Of a stretch of 64,000 nt of DNA, positions 35,703-44,624 are shown piece by piece; the stretch's first letter is position 1; each line of letters starts with the position of its first letter. A model generated the notes under the pieces. It was not told the origin of the DNA. It did not search any database and was given only the letters and a program-made list of their open reading frames with translations. The position numbers and the translations under genes are program-made. The stretch is from assembly GCA_965203215.1 (NCBI GenBank), contig CBDBBY010000001.1:4650001-4714000 (forward strand). Direction: 5' to 3'. This stretch comes from CBDBBY01 sp965203215. Its GTDB lineage: Bacteria; Pseudomonadota; Alphaproteobacteria; Rhodobacterales; Rhodobacteraceae.

Positions 35703-36878
35703 TCAGGAAAATTCCGACATGGCACGCGCAATGTAATTCAAATTGCGTTGCCGCAGAAAACCCCAATTGTAGAAGGATATTCCTTGGACGCCGCCATCCG
35801 CGAGCAGTTTTACGGCGCTCGCTACGTCATCGGCACTGTCCAAGTCGGGAAAACTCGGCCTGAGTATTCCTCTCAACTCGCCATTTCCCCGCATTCGCCT
35901 CTTGACATCGAACAAATCCGCCAAAACGCGCTTCGGCGACGGCTCATAGAAGCATGCTTCGACTATTCCGGCCGCCGCCGTCAGCGATTTCAAGTCGCTT
36001 CCGCTATACCAAGATGCGGCAGTCGGTCGCCCGACGGAAGGAATGACGGAAACGAACGCATCGGAAGGAGCCGAATTGCGGAGTTCTTCCACCAGCGAAG
36101 TCACAACGCCGCACCGCCAAGCGAAGAAATTCGACAGTTCGCTGTCAGTCGCCAGATCCGCCGACCAGAATGCTTCCGCCATGTCGTCCGGGAAATCCGC
36201 ATCGCCGGAAAGATAGTTCGAAACGTCCGCAGCGACGCGATCCTTCAATGCTCGAATATTCAAGCCGTCCGCGTTCGCATTTCTGACGCAGTGCTCGCAG
36301 AAACAGAGGCCGAGCAAATTGTCGAGCCATCTGTTCCCGCGCACGAGGGCGAATTCATGATGATACCCGTGCACGTAGGGCAGAAAGCCGGGCGTCTCGA
36401 GCGATACGCCTGCAACGGGGTAATTTGTCGTGACGTCGCGAACGAGCGCCGTAGCATAGGCGCGAATTTCCCCGGAGGAAGGGCAAAGGCTGTAATATAG
36501 CGGATCGCCGAACGCGTTTCGGACGCAAGACGACGGGTGGTCAAAGCCAAGCCGCGAATTGTGAAGCAGCACCAGCCAGGCGCCGACGGCAATGTTGCCC
36601 GCATCGCAAAGTTCGCCGATAACATCGCTCGACTGGAGGATCGAATTCCGCAAAGGTTGAATTCTGCCGTAGAGCGACGGAGCGTGCCGGAAATAGATCG
36701 TTCCGTCTTCCGGGAAATATACTTTCCCAGCCGCTCTCGGCCGCAAGAATTTTCCCGCGTGATAGCTGCCTGCAACCGTTATCGCGTTCAGTCCGATCTC
36801 GCGCAATTCAGCCGCTGCATCCGCCGTGCCGCGCTCTGCAAGATCCCAAGCGTAAGCAAATGCGGATCTCCACTTCAT
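35703..36878 (-). CDS. Hypothetical protein, glycoside-hydrolase-like TIM barrel suspected
   Basis: About 391 residues from ATG 36878 (TTG 36899 also opens the frame). No signal peptide. Segments 'RSAFAYAWDLAERG', 'IGLNAITVAGSYHAGKFL', 'SLETPGFLPYVHGYHHE' and 'GGVQGISFYNWGFLRQRNL' have the strand-helix rhythm of a TIM barrel and resemble uncharacterised proteins found beside sugar-catabolic genes. A cysteine pair 'LCFCEHCVRNA' (~residues 220-230) could bind metal. I do not recognise a named family. It starts 43 bases or less upstream of nothing transcribed with it except the SnoaL gene, which precedes it on this strand. Confidence 0.6.
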   Translation of the reverse strand: MKWRSAFAYAWDLAERGTADAAAELREIGLNAITVAGSYHAGKFLRPRAAGKVYFPEDGTIYFRHAPSLYGRIQPLRNSILQSSDVIGELCDAGNIAVGAWLVLLHNSRLGFDHPSSCVRNAFGDPLYYSLCPSSGEIRAYATALVRDVTTNYPVAGVSLETPGFLPYVHGYHHEFALVRGNRWLDNLLGLCFCEHCVRNANADGLNIRALKDRVAADVSNYLSGDADFPDDMAEAFWSADLATDSELSNFFAWRCGVVTSLVEELRNSAPSDAFVSVIPSVGRPTAASWYSGSDLKSLTAAAGIVEACFYEPSPKRVLADLFDVKRRMRGNGELRGILRPSFPDLDSADDVASAVKLLADGGVQGISFYNWGFLRQRNLNYIARAMSEFS

Positions 36879-36917
36879 GTTGATTTTGCTATCCGACAAT
36901 TCCGCTCCGCCCTCACT

Positions 36918-37183
36918 CTCTCAATCAGGAATCCGTCGCGACCGCGCCCGTGCGAAGAGATCGACGCCCATCTGCAGGAACAGGTCTCCGTAATCGAGCA
37001 GAACCCAATTCTCGATGATTTTCGAATCTTGGCAGCGATAGAAATCCATGACTCTCAGCGTCAGCTTTCGGCCGGTCGCGGGGACGCCGAGATACGGCCC
37101 GGCATGGGTCATGGCCATGGAGGGCCAGCCGGACACCGCAGCATAGGCGCCATCCCCAATTCTGCAGAAGTGATCTCCTCCCG
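36918..37183. repeat. Long dispersed repeat, copy 2 (partner at 27437-27703)
   Basis: The 3' end of the intact SnoaL-like gene; same orientation as the truncated copy 9.5 kb to the left. Direct repeats of this length could recombine and delete the whole IclR-SMP30/SDR/TRAP block. Confidence 0.8.
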
Positions 37184-37940
37184 CCCGGTCCGGAAACGCT
37201 TCAAGAAACGATCTTCGGTGATCCTTGACGAATCCGTCCCAGCGGTAGTTGGAGCCGATGCCTCCCGGCCCGTACCATTGCATGTCGGGATGCCAGCAGC
37301 CGTCCGGCCCGGTCTGCTTGGGAGACTCGAGAGTCACGGGATCGTAGGACATGCCAAGATTCTCGAGCATGCGCTCGACGAGTTTCAAGCTCTCCGCCCC
37401 TTTTGCCGGGTCGTTGGGAAGCACTCCGTCATGGGTCGCGGGACTCGGAAACGCCATCTCAACCCCGGGCGAATTCGGCAGCGGATTTCGTCCGGCCTGC
37501 CGCATCAGATCCGGAAAGTCGAGGATCAACTTCGCCTCGGCGATTTTCCCGCGCTCGATGCGGTAGAACTCTCCCGAGCGAAGGTAGACAAGCTTGTTGG
37601 AAGGCTCCGCTCCGAACAGCGGGTTCGAGAAATTGCCCGCGTAATGAGTGACCGAGGCGCACCAGTCGCCTCCGTTTTCCCGCGTGTTCCTGCCGCAGAT
37701 GAATAGCTCGTCGCGGCGAAAAACGCCGGTCAGCGCATGCCGGATCGGGAGTATCAACTGTTCGATCACTTCATTGATGCCTTTGATCCGGTTAAGCGGA
37801 TGAGCAACGTCCCAAACGGTATCGCCGGTCAAACCGCTTTGCGCGAAACGGTTCAGTTCCCGGTCGTCGACTCTGACCAGCGAGCAAAGGAAATCCTTGA
37901 TTGCCGAACCTTCATTTGCTCGAGATGCTTGCGCGCCCAT
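36921..37940 (-). CDS. SnoaL-like (ester cyclase/polyketide-cyclase fold) protein, two-domain
   Basis: 339 residues from ATG 37940, with GAGGAG just upstream; a longer frame to 38282 would run across the divergent ABC ATPase gene. Two NTF2/SnoaL-like halves are visible: 'DTVWDVAHPLNRIKGINEVIEQLILPI' to about residue 170, and 'DGFVKDHRRSFLEAFPDRAGG' with 'IMDFYRC'-type 'VMDFYRCQDSKIIENWVLLDYGDLFLQMGVDL' at the end. The final block is typical of 'ester cyclase' annotations. Chemistry is unknown for this subgroup. It is divergent from the ABC importer operon, where two further SnoaL-like genes lie. Confidence 0.78.
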   Translation of the reverse strand: MGAQASRANEGSAIKDFLCSLVRVDDRELNRFAQSGLTGDTVWDVAHPLNRIKGINEVIEQLILPIRHALTGVFRRDELFICGRNTRENGGDWCASVTHYAGNFSNPLFGAEPSNKLVYLRSGEFYRIERGKIAEAKLILDFPDLMRQAGRNPLPNSPGVEMAFPSPATHDGVLPNDPAKGAESLKLVERMLENLGMSYDPVTLESPKQTGPDGCWHPDMQWYGPGGIGSNYRWDGFVKDHRRSFLEAFPDRAGGDHFCRIGDGAYAAVSGWPSMAMTHAGPYLGVPATGRKLTLRVMDFYRCQDSKIIENWVLLDYGDLFLQMGVDLFARARSRRIPD

Positions 37941-38046
37941 GAAAGCTCCTCTCGGGTCCGACAATGACTGCTTGCACAAACTTGTGATATAATGATAGTG
38001 GTTGCGCAGCCGCATGCAACAGATGCGGCTTGCCAAGGGGGAGGTG

Positions 38047-39099
38047 ATGGCTGAGATCCAATTGAGCAAAGTCTCCAAGCGCTGGGGGTCGTTCACCGGC
38101 GTGGAGAGCTTCAATCTCACCATTGCGGACCAGGAATTCCTCGTGCTGCTCGGTCCTTCGGGATGCGGCAAGACGACGACGATGCGAATGATCGCAGGTC
38201 TTGAGGACGTTACCGAGGGCGAGATCAAGATTGACGGAAAAATCGTCAATGATCTGGAGCCGAAGGATCGCGATGTGGCCATGGTCTTCCAGTCGTACGG
38301 GCTCTATCCGAACATGAACGTGTTCGAAAATATTCGCTTTCCGCTCAAGGTGCGGAAAGTGGATCCGTCCACCCATGAGCGGCGCGTCATGTCGGCGGCG
38401 AAAATGGTGGAGTTGACGGACTTCATGCATCGGCGGCCTGCGGAACTTTCCGGCGGGCAGCGTCAACGCGTCGCGCTGGCGCGGGCGATCGTCAGAGAGC
38501 CGAATGTGTTCCTGATGGATGAGCCGCTTTCAAACTTGGACGCGAAGCTGCGCGTGTCCACGCGCGCCCAGATCAAGAACCTAAGCCACGAACTGAAGGT
38601 CACCACGATCTACGTCACGCACGATCAGATCGAAGCGATGACGCTTGCAGACCGCGTAGTCGTCATGAACCGCGGCGAAGTGCAGCAGGTCGGCACCCCG
38701 GCCGACATATACGATCGCCCGGAAAACACTTTCGTGGCCGGATTCATTGGATCGCCTGCCATGAATCTCGTCGACGGCGAAATCTCGGATGGATCTTTCG
38801 TCGCCGACGGCGTGAAAATCGGCGGCTTGAATGCGCCGAACGGTTCCGTCAAGTTGGGCTTCAGGGCGGAGGACGCCGCCATAAGTTCGGCGTCTGCCGA
38901 AATCTCGGCGCCCGTATTCACGATGGAGCTTCTCGGCGAAGCCACGATGCTGACGATGCGAGTTGGCGGAACGTTGGTTTCGGTCAAAGCGGCTAAAGAT
39001 TACCGCGCCGAGATCGGCGATGTCGTCTCGGTTTCCGTGCCCTCGTCCGCATGCCACTTGTTCGACAAGGAAACCGGCGAAGTTTTGAATGCCGGATGA
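38047..39099 (+). CDS. UgpC/MalK-type ABC transporter ATP-binding protein
   Basis: About 350 residues from ATG 38047, which follows an AGGGGGAGG site closely (the frame opens at 38002). Walker A is 'GPSGCGKTTT', the signature 'LSGGQRQRVALARAI', Walker B 'VFLMDEPLSNLDAKLR' and the switch 'THDQIEAM'. A TOBE/OB regulatory tail covers about residues 235-350 ('VKLGFRAEDAAI'). This is the CUT1 sugar/glycerol-phosphate importer subclass. It precedes its binding protein and permeases. Confidence 0.87.
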   Translation: MAEIQLSKVSKRWGSFTGVESFNLTIADQEFLVLLGPSGCGKTTTMRMIAGLEDVTEGEIKIDGKIVNDLEPKDRDVAMVFQSYGLYPNMNVFENIRFPLKVRKVDPSTHERRVMSAAKMVELTDFMHRRPAELSGGQRQRVALARAIVREPNVFLMDEPLSNLDAKLRVSTRAQIKNLSHELKVTTIYVTHDQIEAMTLADRVVVMNRGEVQQVGTPADIYDRPENTFVAGFIGSPAMNLVDGEISDGSFVADGVKIGGLNAPNGSVKLGFRAEDAAISSASAEISAPVFTMELLGEATMLTMRVGGTLVSVKAAKDYRAEIGDVVSVSVPSSACHLFDKETGEVLNAG

Positions 39100-39185
39100 G
39101 GAAATTGGAATTCCTGCAAAAATGGAAAGGTAGGATGATGGAGCTACGTCGGAATGGCGTGCGTTCATTGGATTGGAGAGAAAGA

Positions 39186-40394
39186 ATGAAGATCGTTAAT
39201 TTTGCTGCTGCAGCGGCAGTGGCAGTATCGGCGGGCGCGGCTTGGGCGGGTTGCGCTTTTGAAAACAATGTTCCGCTCAAATCGCTGACTGCTGGTTTTC
39301 CGGCATGGAAAATCGTCTCAGCGGCTTGGGCCGAATGCGGCAATATCGAATCCGAACTCGATCAGGAATTCCGGGAGAAGCAGCCCGACGCGTTCGCGGC
39401 CAACCCGTCTCTTTACCACATCGGCGGGGTGGCGAACGGAACATTCAATACGCTCCATCAGCAAGGCACGATCAGGCCGCTGGACGATCTCATCGAGAAA
39501 TACGGCCAGCACTTGCTTCCGAACCAATTGATCAAGCTCGACGGCCAGACATGGGCCATCGCCATGATGGTGAATGCGCAGCACCTGATGTACCGTTCGG
39601 ACATTTTCGAGGAACTCGGGCTTGAGCCGCCGGCGACGATCGACGAATTGCTTGAAGCGGCTGCTGCCATACAAGAGGCGGGCGCGGTCGAATACGCTCT
39701 CGGCGGCACGTTCAAGACCGGATGGAATCTCGGCGAGGAATTCGTGAACATGCATTTGGCTTACGGCGGAGACTTCGTCGGCGAGGACAACTACCCGGCC
39801 ATCAACGACGAGACCGGGATCGCGACTCTCGAAGCGTTGAAGGCCCTTTCTGAATACATGGATCCCGAATACCTCGTCTCGGATTCAACGTACGTGCAGC
39901 AGCAATTCCAGCAGGGCAAAATCGCCATGGCGAACCTTTGGGCTTCCCGCGCGGGCGCAATGGACAACCCGGACGAAAGCCAGGTGGTCGGGCTGGTGAT
40001 CATGGATGCGGCTCCGAGCGCGTCGGTGCGTCCGGCATCCACGCTTTGGTGGGACGGCATCGTCATCGCTGCCAACATCACCGACGAGGAAGCCGACGCC
40101 GCGTTCCGCGTCGCGATGGAAGGCTTGGACGAAGAGATGGTGACAGCCAACAACGACGAGGCGATTTGGCTTATCGACGGCTACGTCCCGACGAGTTCCG
40201 CGGCAGGAGCTTCCGCAACAGCGTCGGCAGGGGCGGTGCCGTATCCGGCAAGTTCCGCCATGAGCCTGATGCACGATGAGCTTGGAAAGGGCGTCGCCGA
40301 TTACCTGACCGGCGCAAAGGATGCGCCGACCACGCTCGCGGATATCGAAGCTGCTTACATCACGGCTGCTCGAGAAGCAGGCGTGATACAGTAG
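39186..40394 (+). CDS. ABC transporter solute-binding protein (family 1)
   Basis: 402 residues from ATG 39186 (the frame opens at 39051). The signal peptide 'AAAAAVAVSAGAAWA' is cut near residue 22, just before a Cys that is not in a clear lipobox. Features: 'LYHIGGVANGTFNTLHQQGTIRPLDDLI', 'GQTWAIAMMVNAQHLMYRSDIFEELGL' and 'QQQFQQGKIAMANLWASRAGAM'. This is the extracellular sugar-binding fold with a CUT1-type system. Substrate unknown; neighbours suggest a carbohydrate-like or hydroxylated organic compound. Confidence 0.85.
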   Translation: MKIVNFAAAAAVAVSAGAAWAGCAFENNVPLKSLTAGFPAWKIVSAAWAECGNIESELDQEFREKQPDAFAANPSLYHIGGVANGTFNTLHQQGTIRPLDDLIEKYGQHLLPNQLIKLDGQTWAIAMMVNAQHLMYRSDIFEELGLEPPATIDELLEAAAAIQEAGAVEYALGGTFKTGWNLGEEFVNMHLAYGGDFVGEDNYPAINDETGIATLEALKALSEYMDPEYLVSDSTYVQQQFQQGKIAMANLWASRAGAMDNPDESQVVGLVIMDAAPSASVRPASTLWWDGIVIAANITDEEADAAFRVAMEGLDEEMVTANNDEAIWLIDGYVPTSSAAGASATASAGAVPYPASSAMSLMHDELGKGVADYLTGAKDAPTTLADIEAAYITAAREAGVIQ

Positions 40395-40408
40395 CCAAGG
40401 GAATTTGA

Positions 40409-40439
40409 GGACGTGTCGGCTTTGCATGCCGGCGCGTCC
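40409..40439 (+). promoter_or_regulatory. Stem-loop after the solute-binding protein gene
   Basis: Twelve-base arms with two mismatches (GGACGTGTCGGC / GCCGGCGCGTCC) around a 7-base loop, between the binding protein gene and the first permease. Like the dctP-dctQ stem-loop it lacks a U run and probably trims expression of downstream permeases. Confidence 0.5.
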
Positions 40440-40486
40440 CTCGATGCGTCAGCGCACGCATCGGCGAGCCGGATTGGGAGTGAAAG

Positions 40487-41512
40487 ATGAAGTTTCGGAC
40501 CTTTGCAACATTCGTGGGTCCGTCAATGTTTATGATGCTCCTGTTCATTGCGGCTCCGCTGATCAGCGTTTTCTTTCAAAGCTTTTACGTCACGCAGCCG
40601 ATCTTCGAGACTGTCGAAGTCGAGGCATGCACGCCCGGATTCACCGGTCAAACCTGCGTTGTCGAGTCCCGCATGCAAATGGTGCTGGACGACGAAGGGG
40701 AGATCGTCACCCGAACCGAGTTCGTCGGACTGCAAAGCTACTGGAATGTCATCGAGCCTGAGCGAGCATGGGCGGCAATCTCCAATTTGAGCTACAAAGA
40801 CCTTGCGCACATCGATTTTTGGAAGGCTCTTCGCTTCACGCTGACATTCACTCTTCTGACGCTGCCGCTGGTGGTGGGAACGGGATTGTTGATCGCGCTC
40901 GCCGTGAACAGCGCGGCGCGGGCAATTCGCGGCCAGATTATTTTTGTTTCGCTGCTGCCCTTCATCATCACGCCGGTGATCGGCGCCCTGTCGATACGAT
41001 GGCTCTTCATCGGCGACGGAATACTTACAGCTCTGCTCGAATACTGGTTGCAGCGCGACATCGCGATGTTCGCGCAGGGCTGGACGATAGAAATCCTGAT
41101 GCTCTTCTATCGGGTCTGGCATGTGGCTCCGTTCGCTTTCGTCGTGTTCTACGCCGGATTGCAGACCGTGAACCACGATACGCTTGAGAGCGCGGTGGTC
41201 GACGGAGCGACCAGATTCCAAAGGCTGAGGTACGTGGTCATTCCGCACCTCATGCCCCTGATCGTATTCGTCGCCTTGATACACTTGATGGACGCATACA
41301 GAGTATTCGAGGAAATTGTCGGATTTTCGTCGCAGGCGCACGTCATTTCGCTCCAGTGGCTGACCTACGATTTTCTCACGCCCGACGATGCCGGCAACAG
41401 GGCCATAAGCAGAGCGTCCTCGAGCGCGATGCTGACCATGGTCGGCATCGTGATTCTGCTGGTGCCGCTTTTGATGAAGACGTGGCGCGATCATCGGGCA
41501 GGGAGGTTCTGA
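40487..41512 (+). CDS. ABC transporter permease (CUT1 type)
   Basis: A 341-residue membrane protein with six predicted transmembrane segments. A periplasmic loop around residues 45-90 contains a Cys pair ('EACTPGFTGQTCV'). The EAA loop is 'DTLESAVVDGATRFQRLRYVVIPHLMP'. First of two permease subunits; its stop overlaps the next start by one base (TGATG). Confidence 0.85.
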   Translation: MKFRTFATFVGPSMFMMLLFIAAPLISVFFQSFYVTQPIFETVEVEACTPGFTGQTCVVESRMQMVLDDEGEIVTRTEFVGLQSYWNVIEPERAWAAISNLSYKDLAHIDFWKALRFTLTFTLLTLPLVVGTGLLIALAVNSAARAIRGQIIFVSLLPFIITPVIGALSIRWLFIGDGILTALLEYWLQRDIAMFAQGWTIEILMLFYRVWHVAPFAFVVFYAGLQTVNHDTLESAVVDGATRFQRLRYVVIPHLMPLIVFVALIHLMDAYRVFEEIVGFSSQAHVISLQWLTYDFLTPDDAGNRAISRASSSAMLTMVGIVILLVPLLMKTWRDHRAGRF

Positions 41513-42669
41513 TGGAGGGATCGAGAGCACTTGGATTGTCGCCGTCCTTGAAGGTGGCGTCCGGCGCGTTCGTGGCATTCTGGTGCTTGCTTGCCGCGTT
41601 CCCGATCTTCTGGATCGCAGTGATGAGCGTCAAGCTGCCGATCGACGCGTTTTCCGCGAATCCGCTTCACGTGATTTTCGGCGCTTCGACCATGGCAAGC
41701 GGAAAGGGCCTTTCCGTCATCGACATCGCGGTCGGAGCCGTCGTGCTTTACGGTTTCGTCCGATTTGCCTCCAGAAAGCTTCCGAATTACGTCCGGCAGT
41801 TCACTCCGACCGGTTACGGCGCGTTCGGCTGGTTGGCCGGCGCGATTTTGCTGGGATTGGCGTTCGTCGCCGTATTTTTCGTTTTTCTTCCGCCGGTTCT
41901 CGGCGCGGTCAACAATTTGCTCGGTCCGATTGGCAGGCCGATTATCGGCGTGACCGGCGAGCATTACGTAGCAGTGTGGATCGAAAACCAGTTCACGCGG
42001 AATTTCATGAATTCATTGATCGTGACGACGGGCGTCGTCGTGGTTTCCCTGACGGTCGGCACCTTGGCAGGATACGGCCTCGCCCGCTCCGGTTCCGTGA
42101 TCGCCTTCTGGATTTTGGTCGCCGCGCTGATCTTCCGCGCGCTGCCGCATTCGGTGCTGGTCGCCGGATATTTGCCGGTCTTCGTGAACTCCGCCGAGAT
42201 CCTCAGACCGATCCTCGGAGAGGCGGCTCCGACTCTTTACGGACAGCCGCTGGCGGTGATCGCGGTATTGGTTTCGATCAACCAGCCCTTCACCATATGG
42301 ATGCTCCGCTCATTCTTCCAGAATATCCCCGCGGATCTGGACGAAGCCGCCCGGGTGGACGGATGCACGCACTTCCAAGCTTTCAGGTGGGTCATCATGC
42401 CGGTGATGTGGCCGGGCGTGATCACGACCGGATTGTTCAGCTTTCTTCTCGCATACAACGATTTTCTCGTCACTTCATTGCTGCTTGACGCGCAGAATCA
42501 GACCATGGTTCCGGCGATCGTGAGTTATTTCAACATGGAAACGACAACCACCGATCAAGTCGAAGCCGTGGCCGCGGCCGTTTCCATCACGGCTCCGCTG
42601 CTCCTGCTGGTCATGGTGTTCCAGAGGCAGATCGTCAGCGGGTTGACCGCTGGCGCGGTAAAGGGCTAG
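41512..42669 (+). CDS. ABC transporter permease (CUT1 type)
   Basis: 385 residues from ATG 41512, overlapping the previous stop by one base. It is larger than usual for MalG-like permeases because of an extra membrane-associated segment about residues 60-155. The EAA loop is 'PADLDEAARVDGCTHFQAFRWVIMPVMWPG'. Works with the previous permease, the ATPase and the binding protein. Confidence 0.85.
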   Translation: MEGSRALGLSPSLKVASGAFVAFWCLLAAFPIFWIAVMSVKLPIDAFSANPLHVIFGASTMASGKGLSVIDIAVGAVVLYGFVRFASRKLPNYVRQFTPTGYGAFGWLAGAILLGLAFVAVFFVFLPPVLGAVNNLLGPIGRPIIGVTGEHYVAVWIENQFTRNFMNSLIVTTGVVVVSLTVGTLAGYGLARSGSVIAFWILVAALIFRALPHSVLVAGYLPVFVNSAEILRPILGEAAPTLYGQPLAVIAVLVSINQPFTIWMLRSFFQNIPADLDEAARVDGCTHFQAFRWVIMPVMWPGVITTGLFSFLLAYNDFLVTSLLLDAQNQTMVPAIVSYFNMETTTTDQVEAVAAAVSITAPLLLLVMVFQRQIVSGLTAGAVKG

Positions 42670-42710
42670 GGGCAGGCAGACGCAGTCGAAACGATAGGCG
42701 GAAAATCCGA

Positions 42711-43244
42711 ATGGTGAACGCGCGTCCGGAGCAAGCGGTGCTTACACGCGGAGCGGACCCAGCCAAAACGGAAGATACAAGGCGCGTCATTGAAGCGATG
42801 GTGGACGGGTTGAACGACCATCGGATCGGCGATATCGGCGAGTTTTTCGCGGACGGCTTCCGATGGATGGGCAATTGCGGTTGCGGGCTGAAGAACGGGC
42901 TGCGGGAATTCCAGGACAATTGGCAGCGGCCGTTTCAAGCGGCGTTTTCGGACAAGGTTTGCGTGGACGAAGCAAGGCTGTTCATGGGCGAGTGGGCCGC
43001 CGCGTTCGGACGGCAGGAAGCGACGCATTCCGGGACGTTCTTCGGAGTTGAACCGACTGGCAAACGCGTTCAAATCCGCTACATGGACTTTTGGAAGGTT
43101 GTCGACGGCAAGATAGCGGACAACTGGGTGATGGTGGATTTCCCTGACGTCCTGCGCCAGATCGGCGTGGACGTCTTCCGAGGCGAAGGTTGGGAAGCGT
43201 TCGACCGGGGCGAAAAGATGCCGCCAACGGCAAAAGAGGGTTAG
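42711..43244 (+). CDS. SnoaL-like (ester cyclase fold) protein
   Basis: A 177-residue single-domain NTF2/SnoaL-like protein: 'VIEAMVDGLNDHRIGDIGEFF' in the first helices, 'YMDFWKVVDGKIADNWVMVDFPDVLRQIGVDVF' at the end. The final block is the same type as in the two-domain protein at 36921-37940. Activity unknown; it sits inside the importer/dehydrogenase operon, 41 bases after the second permease. Confidence 0.75.
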   Translation: MVNARPEQAVLTRGADPAKTEDTRRVIEAMVDGLNDHRIGDIGEFFADGFRWMGNCGCGLKNGLREFQDNWQRPFQAAFSDKVCVDEARLFMGEWAAAFGRQEATHSGTFFGVEPTGKRVQIRYMDFWKVVDGKIADNWVMVDFPDVLRQIGVDVFRGEGWEAFDRGEKMPPTAKEG

Positions 43245-43253
43245 AGGAGTCGA

Positions 43254-44624
43254 GTGGTGCCGGTGAAGTATCTCAAGCGCGGCATTTCGGACATCGCGCG
43301 AAATGCGGAGGAGCAGGGCGTCAAGGCGGTGGTCGAATCCGCCTTGAAGGAGATCGAGACGAAAGGCGACACCGCAGTTCGCGAATATTCGGAGAGATTC
43401 GACAAGTATTCGCCGCCCTCCTTCAAGCTTTCCCAATCGGAAATCGACTCGCTCATTTCCACCGTGAGCGATCATGATCTGAACGACATCAAGTTCGCGC
43501 AAGAGCAGGTGCGCAACTTCGCCAAGATCCAACGCGCGTCCATGACGGACGTGGAAGTGGAGACGCTTCCCGGCGTGATCTTGGGTCACAAGAACATTCC
43601 TGTCCAGTCCGTCGGATGCTATGTTCCCGGCGGCAAGTTTCCGATGGTCGCTTCCGCCCACATGTCGGTCGCGACCGCCAGCGTCGCCGGCGTTCCAAGA
43701 ATCGCGGCTGCGACTCCGCCGTTCAACGGCCGACCGAATCCGGCGGTGATCGCCGCGATGCATTTCGGCGGGGCGCACGAAATCTACGTCCTCGGCGGCA
43801 TTCAGGCCGTGGGCGCGCTTGCGCTCGGAACAGAATCCATCGACCCCGTGCATATGATCGTCGGACCGGGCAATGCCTATGTCGCGGAGGCGAAGCGACA
43901 GCTTTTCGGACGGGTGGGGATCGATCTGTTAGCAGGCCCGACCGAGACGATGGTGGTTGCCGACGATACGGTCGACGCGGAGCTTTGCGCCACGGATCTG
44001 CTTGGGCAGGCAGAACACGGCTACAACTCCCCTGCCTCGATGATCACCAACAGCAGGAAGCTGGCTGAAGCGACGATGGCCGAGATCGAAAGGATTTTGG
44101 AGATCCTTCCGACGGCGGAAACGGCCGGTCGGAGCTGGAAGGACTACGGCGAAGTCATCCTCTGCGACACCTATGAGGAAATGCTCGACGTCGCCAACGA
44201 TATTGCTTCGGAACACGTCCAGATCATGACGGATCGCGACGACTGGTTCCTTGAGCGCATGACGTCGTACGGAGCCTTGTTTCTCGGTGCCCGGACCAAT
44301 GTCGCCAACGGCGACAAGGTCATCGGCACGAACCACACTCTTCCGACCCGCAAGGCCGGACGATACACGGGCGGCCTTTGGGTGGGCAAGTTCCTCAAGA
44401 CGCACAGCTATCAGAAGATCAATTCCGACGAAGCGGCCGTTCATGTGGGCGAGTATTGCTCCAGGCTTTGCATGCTAGAAGGGTTCGTCGGCCACGCCGA
44501 GCAGTCGAACGTCCGGCTTCGGAGGCTCGGCGGGCTGAATGTGCCTTACGGCGTTGCCGCGCCGCACCGTTCGGGCGATGGACGGCTCGGCGTGGCCGAC
44601 GGAATTCTGCGGAATTCGCAATGA
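43254..44624 (+). CDS. Histidinol dehydrogenase-family enzyme, catabolic type (HisD/HpsN-like)
   Basis: A 456-residue HisD-fold protein: 'GCYVPGGKFPMVASAHMSVATASVAG', 'IDPVHMIVGPGNAYVAEAKRQLFG', 'DLLGQAEHGYNSPASMI' (zinc ligands Gln/His in HisD), 'ASEHVQIM' and 'IGTNHTLPTRKAGRYTGGLWVGKFL'. It starts at GTG 43254 after GAGGAG. No other his genes lie near; it is embedded in a transporter-led catabolic operon, as are non-biosynthetic relatives such as sulfopropanediol 3-dehydrogenase HpsN. A double alcohol-to-acid oxidation by NAD+ is the likely reaction; the substrate is not assigned. ATGA overlap with the next SDR. Confidence 0.78.
   Translation: MVPVKYLKRGISDIARNAEEQGVKAVVESALKEIETKGDTAVREYSERFDKYSPPSFKLSQSEIDSLISTVSDHDLNDIKFAQEQVRNFAKIQRASMTDVEVETLPGVILGHKNIPVQSVGCYVPGGKFPMVASAHMSVATASVAGVPRIAAATPPFNGRPNPAVIAAMHFGGAHEIYVLGGIQAVGALALGTESIDPVHMIVGPGNAYVAEAKRQLFGRVGIDLLAGPTETMVVADDTVDAELCATDLLGQAEHGYNSPASMITNSRKLAEATMAEIERILEILPTAETAGRSWKDYGEVILCDTYEEMLDVANDIASEHVQIMTDRDDWFLERMTSYGALFLGARTNVANGDKVIGTNHTLPTRKAGRYTGGLWVGKFLKTHSYQKINSDEAAVHVGEYCSRLCMLEGFVGHAEQSNVRLRRLGGLNVPYGVAAPHRSGDGRLGVADGILRNSQ

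Noticed and set aside
38000..38282. Longer start for the SnoaL gene at 36921-37940, extending to 38282
   Set aside because: The added 114 codons lie antisense to the first part of the ABC ATPase gene and look non-coding; ATG 37940 has a strong ribosome site.
43254..44624. Biosynthetic hisD of histidine synthesis
   Set aside because: No other his genes are nearby and it lies inside a transporter-led catabolic operon; a catabolic HisD relative fits better.
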